64,000 nt of DNA from Palsa-1392 sp963819975 (GCA_963819975.1 CAWFYE010000002.1:446190-510189); one strand, 5' to 3'; shown: positions 25,835 through 37,611, counted from the first letter of the stretch. The notes: generated from the sequence alone by a model not told the origin. Made by a program: numbers and translations.

Positions 25835-27038
25835 GCAACACGCTCGCGATCGGCGCCGTCACCGCGACTTTGCGCAGTCTCCTCGAGACGGAGATCGCGC
25901 AGGAGGGCGGGGGGTTGCGCGTCACGACGCTGCCGCCGGAGAAGGCGCAGACCTTCGGGCAAGCCGACGGCGATGGGCGGATCAACCTCTTCCTTTATCA
26001 CACCCAGATCAGCCCGGCCTGGCGCAATGCCGATCCGCCGCGGCAGGTCAAGCCTAACGAATCTGGCTTCGCGCCCCTCGGGCTCGATCTCTCTTATTTG
26101 CTGACCGCCTACGAAAGAACGGACGGCGACAGCACAGTCCTGGCGCATCGTTTGCTCGGGCGCGCCATGCTCATTTTGCACGACCATCCGCTCCTCGGGG
26201 CGGACGAGATTCGCGCGGTCGTGCCGGAGAACGATTTGGCGGACCAGATTGAGCGAGTCCGGATCACGCCCCAACCCATGTCGCTCGAGGAGTTGTCGAA
26301 GTTATGGATGATATTTCAAACTGGTTACCGCATTTCGGCTGCCTACCAGGTCTCACTCGTCCTGATCGACAGTCGGCGCGCAGCGCGCACCCCGCTGCCA
26401 GTCCTCACCCGGGGAGAGGGTGACCGCGGAGTGAACTCGCAACCCGACTTGGTTCCACCGTTTCCCGCGCTCCTGGCTGTGGATTTGCCCGAAGGTCAGA
26501 CGACGGTGCGCGCGGGCGAGGAAATTACATTGCGCGGCGTCCACCTCTCGGGGAGCGCCGTGGCGGTGCGGTTCAGTGGCGTGCGCCTGACCGATCCAGT
26601 TATTGAAGCGGTCACCGGTTCTGCGGTGGAAGTAAAAGTGAATGTGCCGAATCTTCCGGCGGGTTCCTACACGATCGCGATCAGGGTCAGCCAGGGAACC
26701 CAACCAGATCGTTTCACCAACGAATTGCCGCTGCTGATCGCGCCGCGGATTACCTCGATTGCCCCAACGACCGCGGCGGCCGGAGATATCGCGATCACCG
26801 TGCAGTGCACGCCGAATGTCCTGCCCGCTCAGCGCGCCGCGCTTCTCTTCGGCGATCGCGAGATTCCAGCGAACGCTCGTTCCGCTCCGACCGGCACGCT
26901 CTCTTTCGATATCAGCGGGGCCGCCGCCGGTGAGTATTTCGTCCGTCTGCGCGTCGACGGGGTGGATAGCCTGATCGTGATTCGCAGCGGCACGCCGCCC
27001 AAGCCGCAGTTCGATCCTGCACAAAAAGTCACCGTGAC

Positions 27039-27042
<4 letters not shown>
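25831..27042 (+). CDS. DUF4255 tail-terminator/cap protein fused to IPT/TIG domains
   Basis: Residues 1-190 are a DUF4255 domain (Pvc16/Afp16 N-terminal type), which caps the sheath-tube at the distal end: MSNTLAIGAVTATLRSLLETEI, INLFLYHTQISPAWRNADPP, LDLSYLLTAY. After a linker, residues about 215-400 read as two Ig-like IPT/TIG units (AGEEITLRGVHL..., APRITSIAPTTAAAGDIAITVQC). The fusion gives 403 residues against about 200-300 for a plain cap. The added domains may bind carbohydrate or decorate the particle. It overlaps both neighbours by ATGA. Confidence 0.88.
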
Positions 27043-29080
<2,038 letters not shown>

Positions 29081-29084
<4 letters not shown>

Positions 29085-29356
29085 CGATCAACCTCCACAT
29101 CGAGCGATTGATTTTGGAAGGGGTGCCCCTGAACGGCGGCGCTCAATCGACTCTGCGAACGGCGCTGCAGCGCGAATTGGCAAATCTTCTGGCGAGAGAA
29201 GGTTTGCCCGGAATCTCGGCCGGGGCGGTGTCCCATCTTGCCGGGGGCACGATTAGCCTAACGACGGCGAGCAGTCCCGCCCAGATCGGCTCCCAGATCG
29301 CACAAACTTTGCATCGCGCGGTTTTGCCATCGCCGAATTCGGTCCACCTGAAATGA
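29081..29356 (+). CDS. Small conserved-looking eCIS protein, unknown function
   Basis: The 91-residue product, with ATGA overlaps at both ends, is clearly translated within the operon. It starts with INLHIERLILEGVPL and has a TLRTALQRELANLLARE helix followed by a Gly/Ser/Thr-rich stretch. It ends IAQTLHRAVL. I recall small proteins of this look after the eCIS ATPase gene in related clusters but know no function. It may be a chaperone or adaptor for the cargo proteins that follow. Confidence 0.7.
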
Positions 29357-30915
29357 GCGAGAAAAGAAAAGGAATTGCGAAGCCGACGGCGGTCTTATCG
29401 CCGCCACTCGCCACCATGCGCAATAAACCCCTGGAGCGTCGATGCGCCTGCGGAGGCCGGATCAGTTTCGGAGGCGAGTGCGAATCCTGCCGGAAGAAAA
29501 ACGCGGCCTTCAAGGGGCATCCTTTGTTCAAAGTCGAGGAGGGCGCGCAGCCTGTTCTGGACTGGCAAGCCCTGGAGTCGGGTCTGCGTTCCCCCGGCCA
29601 GCCGCTCGATCCGGGCACGCGCGGCTTCATGGAATCTCGTTTCGGCAGCGAGCAACGTCGCCGCGGACTCGCACCTTCGCCCGAGGGGGGTAGCCGGACC
29701 TCGGCGGCGGTTGGCGCTTCCCCGGAGCGCCTGGAGGAAGAAGCAGACGCGATCTCGGAGCGTGTCTCAGAGGGGTCCCCGGCCGGACGCGGTGACCGCT
29801 GGGATTTTAGCCGGGTCCGGGTCCACACCGATTCTCGCGCCGCGGACTCCGCCCGGTCGGTCAACGCGCGGGCTTACACAGTGGGAGATGATGTCGTCTT
29901 CGGGGCCGGCGCCTACGCACCCACGAGCCGGCGCGGTCTCTGCTTGCTGGCGCATGAACTCGCCCACGTCGTCCAGCAGGGCGGAAGAGCCCGGCGCGGT
30001 CTCGTTCAGCGCAACGGGATGGGTGACGTGCATCTGGCGGAGGGTTGCACCGAAACCGAGACGCAGATTCGGGCTACGGCCGCCTTCAAGGCGCTCGCGG
30101 CTTCCGATGTGAAATTGACGGAAGACATCATCACCGTGCTGGCGACCAAGGCGCTCGTCGATCGCTATCATTATCTCGCCAAGCTCAAGGCTCTCTTTGA
30201 TACTTCGACCAGCCCACCGGCGACGATCACCGCCCAAACCCAGGCCGGAACAGCCACCGCGGTGAAAGCGGAGAAAGCGCGGTTGAAAATCCCCGCCGCG
30301 GCCGTCAACACTCGGCTGGAAGAGTTAGCCTCGGCCGATCCGAAGCGAAGCTGGGTTCCGATCAAGGGCAAGTTTGGCGACGGCACTTACTACGTCGATC
30401 GGACGTCGCCGACCAACATCGTCATTAAGGCGGATATTTTTCTTTCGCCGACAGGCACCGGCACGGCCAAGGACGTGGCTGCGATCAAGAGCATGGAAGA
30501 CGGGATCGAGAAGGCGGCGTCGACCGGCGGATACGTGGTCGACATTCGCTTCGTCGGCAGCGCGACGCCGACGGCCTTCAAGGTCGAGGTTGATCCCTCG
30601 CAATGGGAAGTGGCGACCAACTGGTCGGGAGGAGATCCGGTCGGCTTCGCGCATGAACTCCATCACATGTTCGCCTTCGAGTTGGACCGTTATGACTACA
30701 TCGAATCGCATGCGGAAAATGCCGCAATGGAAATCCCGGATCGGCTGCACTGGTTTCGCGAGGAGTTAAAGAAACCGCCGAGTTACAACGACCCGACCTC
30801 AATCATGAATTCGGCGGCGCATCCCAATGATGACGATGCTTGTCGCACTGCCGGACTGGATCTCAAGACTTGTATTGCGGCCAGAGTCGCCGCGCGCGCG
30901 GCGGGAAAAATATGA
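29353..30915 (+). CDS. DUF4157 eCIS cargo-type protein with zinc ribbon and two HExxH motifs
   Basis: Residues 31-46 hold a CxC...CxxC zinc ribbon. Residues 73-98 are the start of a DUF4157 domain (ESGLRSPGQPLDPGTRGFMESRFG). About 50 unrelated residues interrupt it before it resumes at WDFSRVRVHTDSRAADSA and ends in HELAH (201-205). A separate C-terminal part carries a second metalloprotease-like HELHH (434-438) in VGFAHELHHMFAFELDRYDY, with Glu451 a possible third ligand. DUF4157 is a known marker of eCIS-loaded cargo. The second motif suggests a metallopeptidase toxin, which is inference. The stop overlaps the next gene by ATGA. Confidence 0.82.
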   Translation: MSEKRKGIAKPTAVLSPPLATMRNKPLERRCACGGRISFGGECESCRKKNAAFKGHPLFKVEEGAQPVLDWQALESGLRSPGQPLDPGTRGFMESRFGSEQRRRGLAPSPEGGSRTSAAVGASPERLEEEADAISERVSEGSPAGRGDRWDFSRVRVHTDSRAADSARSVNARAYTVGDDVVFGAGAYAPTSRRGLCLLAHELAHVVQQGGRARRGLVQRNGMGDVHLAEGCTETETQIRATAAFKALAASDVKLTEDIITVLATKALVDRYHYLAKLKALFDTSTSPPATITAQTQAGTATAVKAEKARLKIPAAAVNTRLEELASADPKRSWVPIKGKFGDGTYYVDRTSPTNIVIKADIFLSPTGTGTAKDVAAIKSMEDGIEKAASTGGYVVDIRFVGSATPTAFKVEVDPSQWEVATNWSGGDPVGFAHELHHMFAFELDRYDYIESHAENAAMEIPDRLHWFREELKKPPSYNDPTSIMNSAAHPNDDDACRTAGLDLKTCIAARVAARAAGKI

Positions 30916-33900
30916 AGACGACTGCCCGGCTTCATCGACCTCCGCGGGCCCCGACTGCATCCTCGCTGCCGCAGCGAAGAACCCGGCAGGCGTTTTCGTC
31001 CCAATGGACGCTGAGTCAGCCTAACGACCGCTTCGAGGAGGAAGCCGATTGCGTGGCGGACGCGGTCGTCAGGGGCGAGCCCGTGAGCGCGCAGGCGCGG
31101 ACCGGCGTGCCGATCGTCCAGCGACAGGAGGCCGGCGAAAAGCCCCGTGAACAGCCGACCCAGTTTCCAGCCCAGGAACAGCCGAAAGAGGGACAGGCAA
31201 AAGACGACGACAACAAGGAAAAGCTGAAAACGGGCGGTCTGAAGGTGGCGGAACAGCTGGGCAAATATTTGTTGGATCAATTTTCCAGCTCCCCGCAGGG
31301 CAAACAGATCCTGGCCGCGAATGAGAGAGACTGGAAACCAATCCTGAAGTTTTTCGAGGACTTCGCCGACACTCTGGCAGGCAAGATTGTCCTCGGCGCG
31401 GCGGCGACCGGCGCGGCGACAGGGTTGGGAGCTGCGGCGTGGACGAGTCGCGACGAACCGAGCGCGGATCCCGGGACGTCGCCTTCCACGGCCGGTCCGG
31501 TGGCGCGGGCGCCGAAGGACGAAAAATTTTTCGGCCTCGAGTTGAACTGGGATTTCGTCAGTCCGCCGAGCGGCATGACGTTGAAAACGCCCTGGCTCGA
31601 TTCGCCCAAGATCCCGCTCGGCACGCAGCCGCCGGCGGCCACCTCGGTCCTCCCGCCGCCGCCGGTCCTGTTCAAGATGGTTCCGAAAATTCCGCGGGTC
31701 TGCACCCCGAGTGATCCGCAGGGCGACCAAGGAGAAGCCGACGCGCGCAGCGCCTTCATTTTCTGGTGGCTCAAGCACAACCAGGAATTGGCGGAAAAGC
31801 GCCAGCAGGAATTGGTCAACCAAACCCAGCTCCACGCCCCGCCGAAGTACGCGCCTTCGGTTTTGAAACCGATGTTCAAAGCCGAGGCCGAAGTCGTTTC
31901 CGACCCGGAAGCAATCGAAACTGGTCTTCGCTCCCCCGGCCAACTGCTCGATTCCGAGACGCGCCACTTTATGGAGTCGCGTTTCGGGCACGATTTTTCC
32001 GGGGTGCGAATCCATTCCGGCGGAGCCGCGGAGCAGTCGACAAAGAAGATGAAAGCGAGCGCTTTTGCCCTCGGCGAGGACATCGTGTTTGGCGCTGGGC
32101 GGTTCGCGCCCGGAACGCGCGAGGGCCAGCGCCTGCTCGCGCATGAATTAACGCACGTCGTGCAACAGTCGGCCTCGAAAGAGACGCCGCGAACGGCAGC
32201 TAATTCGCGACCGGTCGCACGCCTGCTCGGCTCTTCCGGGACGCCTTTCGGCGAGAGCGGCGTCCGGATTCACGCCGGAAGCGAGGCGGCCAAGTCGGCC
32301 CAGGCCATGCGCGCTCGTGCCTATACCTACGGGCAGGACATTGTCTTCAATCGCGGCGAATTCGATCCCCTGAGCGCTCCCGGGCGCGCCTTGCTCGCGC
32401 ACGAGTTGGCGCACACCGCGCGACAGACATCGCCTTCGCGCTACCGCCTGGCCTTCCAGAAACAGCCTGTTGCTCCGCCGAAGTTTTACCAGGAGGTCGA
32501 GGATGCGGTGATCAATCTGCAGGGGCGCGTCGGCGCGGTGGACGACTTAGGTTATGTTCGGGATCTGCTCGCCCTGAGTAAAGCGGTCGAGGCGCAGAAC
32601 CAGGCGGAGGTCAAACGACTGACGGAAAAGGTGCTCGCGACCTCGCCCGTCTCGGCAGAGCCCGTCGCCCGCTCCGAGGAGTACGTTCGCGAGCTTGTCG
32701 CCCGCACTTTCCTGATGGGGTTGGAGGCGGAAGCGAACAAGCTGCGCGCCTTTTTTCACAGACTGGCCGCCGTCCCAAGCCGACGGGAGCCGACTGACAC
32801 CAAATACGGCCCGGACAAGAACATTTGGCAAGAACTGACCAGACTAACGATTGAACGGGCGAAATTCGGCAACGCCACCGAGGCCTCGAACAGCGTCGAT
32901 GCGCTGCTCGAGACCTTTCGCACCATCTGCCGGGAAGCGAAGCGGATTGACTTCGAAGAGGTAAAGAAAGACAGGAAGCTGAACTATTCCGCCGGGGCCT
33001 ATTACAACAGCGACACGCTCGACAGTTACTTCAGCAGTCTGATCGGCCGCTTGCGCGAGCTCACTGTTCCCATCTTCCACGGTGTCCAGGCGATGATGGA
33101 GGCCGCGATTGCCGATCTCGAGAGTGACAAAGGAACTGACGCCTTGAAGGCGACCAAATCGGTCATCGATACGAAAATCGTCACGGCATACAACCAGACG
33201 ATCGGCGATGAAAACCTCCTCGACATCACCGTCGACGCGACGCGTAGCACCTTCGGCGAGAAGGAGGGTAAACATCTGGACTACTTCGACACCAGCAAAG
33301 CCGGAGAAAAGCGCAGCGTCACGATCAATTACTTCGACAAGAATCAAACGAGTGGTTTCAACGAAAAAACAAACCCGGTCGGATACATCATCCTCGCGCG
33401 GAAGAAGCAGGTCACCTTCCTCGAGCAGCTCTACGTCAGCGCCAACCGTGCGGCCATGGGCGCCACGCCGCTCAAGCTCGAAAGCGTTGATGACTGGCGA
33501 AATTTCCTCCACGGCAAGCTGCTGGAACTGCAGGCGGCCGGTAAGTCTAACGAAGAAGCTTTTCTGACCATGGTTAAGTTCCTCTCCGACTATCTCGAGA
33601 CCTTCACGACTTCGACGCCCTTTAACATCGAGGACGTGATCAAGCAGGACAGCGAGAACTACAACAAGCGGCAACTGCCCCGCGCCATTACCGGGCAGCT
33701 CATTGAAGACTGCGGGGTTTACGCTCTCCGCACGGTTTACATGCTCTCACTCGTGAAGTTCGATCTTAAGCTTCGGATTCGGTTCATCTACTTGCCGGTT
33801 CATGTCGGGGTAATCGTAACTGGCGACGGCCTTCCTACCTTGATCGCGCACAACAACAAGATCTATCCGATCGACGCCGCGACCCTGGCCAAGGAGCGGA

Positions 33901-34598
33901 AGAGCTGGGACGCGAAAGATCCAACCAAGCCGGGCGGCGACGAGCAATTCATCGGCGAAGTCGCGGGGAGCTATTTTAGCCCGGGCGTCGATCTTCCTTT
34001 CCGCCTCGAAGAGGCCCCGACCATCGCCAAGAACGATCCGCAGGAAAAAGAAAAGCTGCAAAAGTACTACGAAGGGACGCTGAAGAAGGACGTCCTCGCG
34101 GACGCTCCCAAGGCCGGGATCAGCCAGTTCCATCTCGAATACCTGCGCCTGAACGATGAAACCAAGAAAGCCTTCAACAGCGTCATCGTTCCAGCCTGGA
34201 ATCAGGCAGCTCGCGCAGTGTGGAACAAACACCGGGACAAGCTCTTCGCTGAGCTGGCGAAAGCACGGGCTGGCCAGAAGGATGACTACGAGGCTGCCGC
34301 CAAGGCCTATCTCACCGATTTGGACGATGCCTTCAAACCGGTAGAGACCGCACTCACCGAGCTCGATCAATCCCGGCAGGGAGTTTCCAGCACTCTCGGC
34401 GCTAACCCGGAGCTCACGGGTACTACCGCCACCCGCGGTTACGGCAGTCGCGTTTCTTACAGCTTTTTTTGGCAGGAGAAATTGGCCGCGCACAAAACCG
34501 CGGTGGCCGACCGCAGCAATCTCAAAGACCCTTCAAAGCCTGACGCCATCACACCGCCCTTTAGCGATCAGAAAGGCTTTCTCCAACCGATCTATTGA
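30912..34598 (+). CDS. Large DUF4157 eCIS cargo-type protein, tandem DUF4157 and C-terminal Cys-peptidase-like domain
   Basis: The ATG at 30912 overlaps the previous TGA by 4 bases and gives 1,228 residues. An earlier ATG at 30840 lies inside the previous gene. The order is a disordered basic N-terminus, a hydrophobic Ala/Gly stretch (158-176) and a Pro-rich linker. A full DUF4157 domain follows (337-420, HELTH 411-415), then a second, shorter copy (445-505, HELAH 497-501). A long helical region (520-760) precedes the C-terminal part with IEDCGVYALRTVY and LPVHVGVIV. Cys934, His964 and Asp988 could form a cysteine-peptidase or transglutaminase-type triad. A role as injected effector is inferred from DUF4157 and location. 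Confidence 0.8.
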   Translation: MKTTARLHRPPRAPTASSLPQRRTRQAFSSQWTLSQPNDRFEEEADCVADAVVRGEPVSAQARTGVPIVQRQEAGEKPREQPTQFPAQEQPKEGQAKDDDNKEKLKTGGLKVAEQLGKYLLDQFSSSPQGKQILAANERDWKPILKFFEDFADTLAGKIVLGAAATGAATGLGAAAWTSRDEPSADPGTSPSTAGPVARAPKDEKFFGLELNWDFVSPPSGMTLKTPWLDSPKIPLGTQPPAATSVLPPPPVLFKMVPKIPRVCTPSDPQGDQGEADARSAFIFWWLKHNQELAEKRQQELVNQTQLHAPPKYAPSVLKPMFKAEAEVVSDPEAIETGLRSPGQLLDSETRHFMESRFGHDFSGVRIHSGGAAEQSTKKMKASAFALGEDIVFGAGRFAPGTREGQRLLAHELTHVVQQSASKETPRTAANSRPVARLLGSSGTPFGESGVRIHAGSEAAKSAQAMRARAYTYGQDIVFNRGEFDPLSAPGRALLAHELAHTARQTSPSRYRLAFQKQPVAPPKFYQEVEDAVINLQGRVGAVDDLGYVRDLLALSKAVEAQNQAEVKRLTEKVLATSPVSAEPVARSEEYVRELVARTFLMGLEAEANKLRAFFHRLAAVPSRREPTDTKYGPDKNIWQELTRLTIERAKFGNATEASNSVDALLETFRTICREAKRIDFEEVKKDRKLNYSAGAYYNSDTLDSYFSSLIGRLRELTVPIFHGVQAMMEAAIADLESDKGTDALKATKSVIDTKIVTAYNQTIGDENLLDITVDATRSTFGEKEGKHLDYFDTSKAGEKRSVTINYFDKNQTSGFNEKTNPVGYIILARKKQVTFLEQLYVSANRAAMGATPLKLESVDDWRNFLHGKLLELQAAGKSNEEAFLTMVKFLSDYLETFTTSTPFNIEDVIKQDSENYNKRQLPRAITGQLIEDCGVYALRTVYMLSLVKFDLKLRIRFIYLPVHVGVIVTGDGLPTLIAHNNKIYPIDAATLAKERKSWDAKDPTKPGGDEQFIGEVAGSYFSPGVDLPFRLEEAPTIAKNDPQEKEKLQKYYEGTLKKDVLADAPKAGISQFHLEYLRLNDETKKAFNSVIVPAWNQAARAVWNKHRDKLFAELAKARAGQKDDYEAAAKAYLTDLDDAFKPVETALTELDQSRQGVSSTLGANPELTGTTATRGYGSRVSYSFFWQEKLAAHKTAVADRSNLKDPSKPDAITPPFSDQKGFLQPIY

Positions 34599-34649
34599 CG
34601 CCTCGAGACCGATGAACGCGAATTATCAACCGATGAAGGGAACGAACTG

Positions 34650-35303
34650 ATGAGCAGCTTTCCTGGTTCTCCGCGTCTTTTGAAAGGCGGCGTCGTGTTG
34701 CTCGATCCGAATACAGGCGCGGTCTTGCGCATCATTCCTTTGCAATACAATCCCGACACCTTGAGCCGCACATTGCAGGTCAGAGGCGCGGGGGCGGAGA
34801 GCGGCGATCACCTGGAGGCGTTGCGGCTCAAGGGTCCGCCGACCGAAACAATCAAAGTCGAGGCGGAAATCGACGCGACCGATCAACTCGAAACCGCGGA
34901 TAGCCTAACGACAGCGAACGGCTTGCATCCGCTCCTCGCGGCCTTGGAGATGATTGTTTACCCCTCGAGCGCGCATTTGATTTCCAACAACGGCCAGGCC
35001 TCCGCCGGGACGCTCGAGATCGCCCCGGCGCAGACCGCGCTGACCGTCTTCATCTTCGGCCCCAAGCGCATCGTGCCGGTGCGCATCACGGATTTCAGCA
35101 TTACGGAGGAGGCCTTCGACGTCTCGCTCAATCCCATCCGCGCCAAGGTCAGCCTCGGGCTGCGTGTGTTGAGCGTCGATGACCTTGGATTCGATCAAAA
35201 AGGCGGCGGAATTTTCCTGGCCTACCTCCAGGCGAAAGAGCAATTCGCCGGGCAAAACAAAGCCGGCACCTTCGGCGCACTCGGCATCACGGGCATTCCT
35301 TGA
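34650..35303 (+). CDS. eCIS tube-spike adaptor (Afp7 N-terminal/CIS tube family)
   Basis: The 217-residue protein fits the CIS tube-adaptor family that joins the inner tube to the spike. The pattern includes GVVLLDPNTGAVLRIIPLQYNPDTLSRTLQ, LKGPPTETIKVEAEIDATDQLE and IVPVRITDFSITEEAFDVSLNPIRAKVSLGLRVL. In Afp7-type proteins this is fused to LysM; here LysM is encoded by the next gene, six bases on. It opens the spike-baseplate block, 51 bases after the large cargo gene. Confidence 0.87.
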   Translation: MSSFPGSPRLLKGGVVLLDPNTGAVLRIIPLQYNPDTLSRTLQVRGAGAESGDHLEALRLKGPPTETIKVEAEIDATDQLETADSLTTANGLHPLLAALEMIVYPSSAHLISNNGQASAGTLEIAPAQTALTVFIFGPKRIVPVRITDFSITEEAFDVSLNPIRAKVSLGLRVLSVDDLGFDQKGGGIFLAYLQAKEQFAGQNKAGTFGALGITGIP

Positions 35304-35309
35304 CGATTT

Positions 35310-35633
35310 ATGGCGACCTTTAACTTTCCACCACAAAGCCGCTACCACGACATTGAAACCGTTAGCCTAACGACTAACGATGGCAGAGTGCTGGCCTATC
35401 TGCGGCGCCGCTTCCTGCCCGCACCGGAACGCTTTTCTTTACTCTTCGAACACGTCGTGACTGAAGGCGAACGGCTCGATCAAATCGCCGGTAAACATCT
35501 CGGCGATGCCGAAGCATTCTGGCGAATCGCGGACGCCAATGCCGCCATGCGCCCGGTGGAATTGGCCGAAACTATCGGGCGCCGGCTGCGCATCACGCTG
35601 CCGGAAGGAATTCCAGGAACTCTCAATGCTTAA
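35310..35633 (+). CDS. LysM-domain eCIS protein
   Basis: The 107-residue product has a short N-terminal strand region (YHDIETVSLTTNDGRVLAYLRRRFLP). It ends with a LysM-like unit (HVVTEGERLDQIAGKHLGDAEAFWRIADANAAMRP...RRLRITLP). It corresponds to the LysM half of Afp7-type adaptors and probably sits at the tube-baseplate junction. It overlaps the hub gene by 8 bases. A GCCTAACGA copy at 35365 is followed at once by a CTAACGA. Confidence 0.85.
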   Translation: MATFNFPPQSRYHDIETVSLTTNDGRVLAYLRRRFLPAPERFSLLFEHVVTEGERLDQIAGKHLGDAEAFWRIADANAAMRPVELAETIGRRLRITLPEGIPGTLNA

Positions 35634-36753
35634 GGGAATTCATCTCACGATTTTGATTGGACCGGCGGTGCCGCTGCCGGTCCCGAAGTCAGTCATGGAA
35701 GCACTTGAAAGCGTGCAGGTCACGAGTTCGAACGACCGCAGCGGATTCCAGATCGTGTTTGCGGTCAGCAAGAAATCGCAGCTCCTCAGCACCCTGCTCC
35801 CGGCCGGTTACTTCGATCCCATCGTCACCCGCATCATCATCATCGCGACCGTGAATGGATTTCCGAACGTGCTCATGGACGGGATGATCACACGTCAGGA
35901 GTTGGCCCCGAGCAATGACGCGGGCCAGTCCAAACTCACCATTACCGGCGAAGACTTGAGCATCCTGATGGACATCGTGGAAATGCCTTTCATGCGCTAT
36001 CCGGCGATGCCGGAAGTGGCCCGGCTTTACGTCATCCTGGCGAAGTATCTCGTCTTCGGAATGGTCCCGATTGTCATTCCGCCGCTCCCGCCCGATGTTC
36101 CGATCCCGACCACGGAAATCCCGAGCCAGCGCGGAACGGACCGCGAATACATTCGCGAACTGGCGGGCGACGCCGGCTATGTTTTCTATGTCGAACCTGG
36201 TCCGCTTCCCGGGCAGAGCATCGCTTATTTCGGACCGGATGTGCGCATCCCGGTCCCGCAGCCCGCGCTCAACGTCAACATGGACGCGCACACCAATGTC
36301 GAGTCGATGAGTTTCAGCCTCGATGGCCTGGCTAAGAAAATCATCGTTTACACGATCATGGATCCGGCGACGCACAAAATCCCGATCCCAATCCCGGTCC
36401 CGAATCTCAGCGCCCTGCGGCCGCCCTTGGGCGCCCGACTCACCCCGCCGGCCAGGGTTGAGTTTGTCGATCACGGCGCCGCGCGCAGCCCGACCAAAGC
36501 GATCCAGGAAATTCTCGGGATGATGTTCAAAGCTTCTGATGCGATCACGGTTTCCGGTTCGCTCGACGTCCTGCGTTACGGCCACGTCCTGCGCTCGCGT
36601 CTCCTCGTCGGCGTGCGCGGTGCCGGCCTCGCCTACGACGGTCTCTACTACGTCAACAGCGTCACCCACAACATCAAGCGCGGCGAGTACAAGCAAAGCT
36701 TCCAGCTCAGCCGCGACGGTCTCATTTCTCTTACGCCGAAGGTTCCTGTATGA
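35626..36753 (+). CDS. Spike hub protein, phage late control gene D (gpD/gp27)-like
   Basis: The ATG at 35626 overlaps the LysM gene end. The 375-residue product matches the gpD/VgrG gp27-like hub that holds the spike: LTITGEDLSILMDIVEM, a PEVARLYVILAKY helix, RGTDREYIRELAGDAGYVFYVEPG and a C-terminal GLYYVNSVTHNIKRGEYKQSFQLSRDGL. The central motif around DREYIRELA...GYVFYV is the typical late-control D signature. The stop overlaps the spike gene by ATGA. Hub and spike are separate here, unlike fused VgrG or Afp8. Confidence 0.88.
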   Translation: MLKGIHLTILIGPAVPLPVPKSVMEALESVQVTSSNDRSGFQIVFAVSKKSQLLSTLLPAGYFDPIVTRIIIIATVNGFPNVLMDGMITRQELAPSNDAGQSKLTITGEDLSILMDIVEMPFMRYPAMPEVARLYVILAKYLVFGMVPIVIPPLPPDVPIPTTEIPSQRGTDREYIRELAGDAGYVFYVEPGPLPGQSIAYFGPDVRIPVPQPALNVNMDAHTNVESMSFSLDGLAKKIIVYTIMDPATHKIPIPIPVPNLSALRPPLGARLTPPARVEFVDHGAARSPTKAIQEILGMMFKASDAITVSGSLDVLRYGHVLRSRLLVGVRGAGLAYDGLYYVNSVTHNIKRGEYKQSFQLSRDGLISLTPKVPV

Positions 36754-37283
36754 GCGAAATCTCCGCCACACCACGCCGCTTTTACGGGAAATATCGCGCC
36801 ACCGTTGTGCAAAATCTCGATCCGGAATTGCGCGGACGAATCGTGTGCCTCGTGCCTGACGTGCTCGGCCCGACGCCTTCAAGCTGGTGCGAAGCCTGCA
36901 CACCTCTCGCCGGCCCGACCGGCGCCCCGATGGGCGCCTATTTCGTGCCGCCGCTCGGAGCGGGTGTGTGGGTGGAGTTTGAGCAGGGCGACCCGAGCCG
37001 GCCGATTTTTTCCGGGTGTCGTTTCGGGCTGGGCGATGCGCCGACGATCGCTTTCGCCGGGCTGCCCATTTCGCCCAGCATCGTGTTGCAGACTGCCGGA
37101 CAAAACACGGTCGCGATCAGCGATCTGCCTGGTCCGATCGGCGGCATCATTCTGAAGAGTCTCACCGGCGCATCCATCATCGTGAACGACACCGGCATTT
37201 ACATCCAGAACGGCAAAGGCGCTGCCCTAACGATGATAGGACCAGCGATCGATTTCAACGCGGGGGCGATGACCATCGTTTAA
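36750..37283 (+). CDS. gpV/gp5-like OB-fold spike protein
   Basis: The 177-residue product has the OB-fold of VgrG/gpV spikes: FYGKYRATVVQNLDPELRGRIVCLVPDVLG, then CTPLAGPTGAPMGAYFVPPLGAGVWVEFEQGDPSRPIFSG. A short beta-helix-like tail ends in repeated hydrophobic turns (IILKSLTGASIIVNDTGIYI). It forms the central spike below the tube, on which the PAAR-like tip (next gene, five bases on) sits. Confidence 0.9.
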   Translation: MSEISATPRRFYGKYRATVVQNLDPELRGRIVCLVPDVLGPTPSSWCEACTPLAGPTGAPMGAYFVPPLGAGVWVEFEQGDPSRPIFSGCRFGLGDAPTIAFAGLPISPSIVLQTAGQNTVAISDLPGPIGGIILKSLTGASIIVNDTGIYIQNGKGAALTMIGPAIDFNAGAMTIV

Positions 37284-37287
37284 GCAC

Positions 37288-37611
37288 GTGCCTGGATTCC
37301 TTCTTCATCTTGGAGCGACCGTTCTCTGTTCGCACGGCGGGCAGGCGCAGCCGACTGCGCCTAATCCGCGCGTCCTGGTCAGCGGTCAACCGGTCACGAC
37401 GATCGCCTGTCCCTACGTCGTCGCCGGGTGCGCCCTGCCGCCGCCGCCCGGCGCCAACGGCCCCTGCGTGACCGCGCAATTCGTCACCAGCTCGCTCCGC
37501 GTTCTCGCCACCGGCCAACCGGTTTTGCTCCTCGACAGCGTGGCGATCTGCACCCCGAGCGCCACACCCTTAATCGTCGCCGTCACCCAGCCGCGCGTTA
37601 CCGCACTTTGA
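37288..37611 (+). CDS. PAAR-like spike tip protein
   Basis: The GTG start at 37288 gives a 107-residue protein. The product has the PAAR-like/DUF4280 look: PGFLLHLGATVLCSHGGQA, then VLVSGQPVTTIACPYVVAGC and RVLATGQPVLLLDSVAICTPS, with several Cys and His that can bind metal. It would sharpen the spike tip. It lies between the gpV-like and gp25 genes, the normal place. The start is inferred from the lack of any other. Confidence 0.83.
   Translation: MPGFLLHLGATVLCSHGGQAQPTAPNPRVLVSGQPVTTIACPYVVAGCALPPPPGANGPCVTAQFVTSSLRVLATGQPVLLLDSVAICTPSATPLIVAVTQPRVTAL

Noticed and set aside
30783..32144. Minus-strand frame of 453 codons
   Set aside because: Antisense to both DUF4157 genes, rich in Arg/Gly as expected of a shadow.
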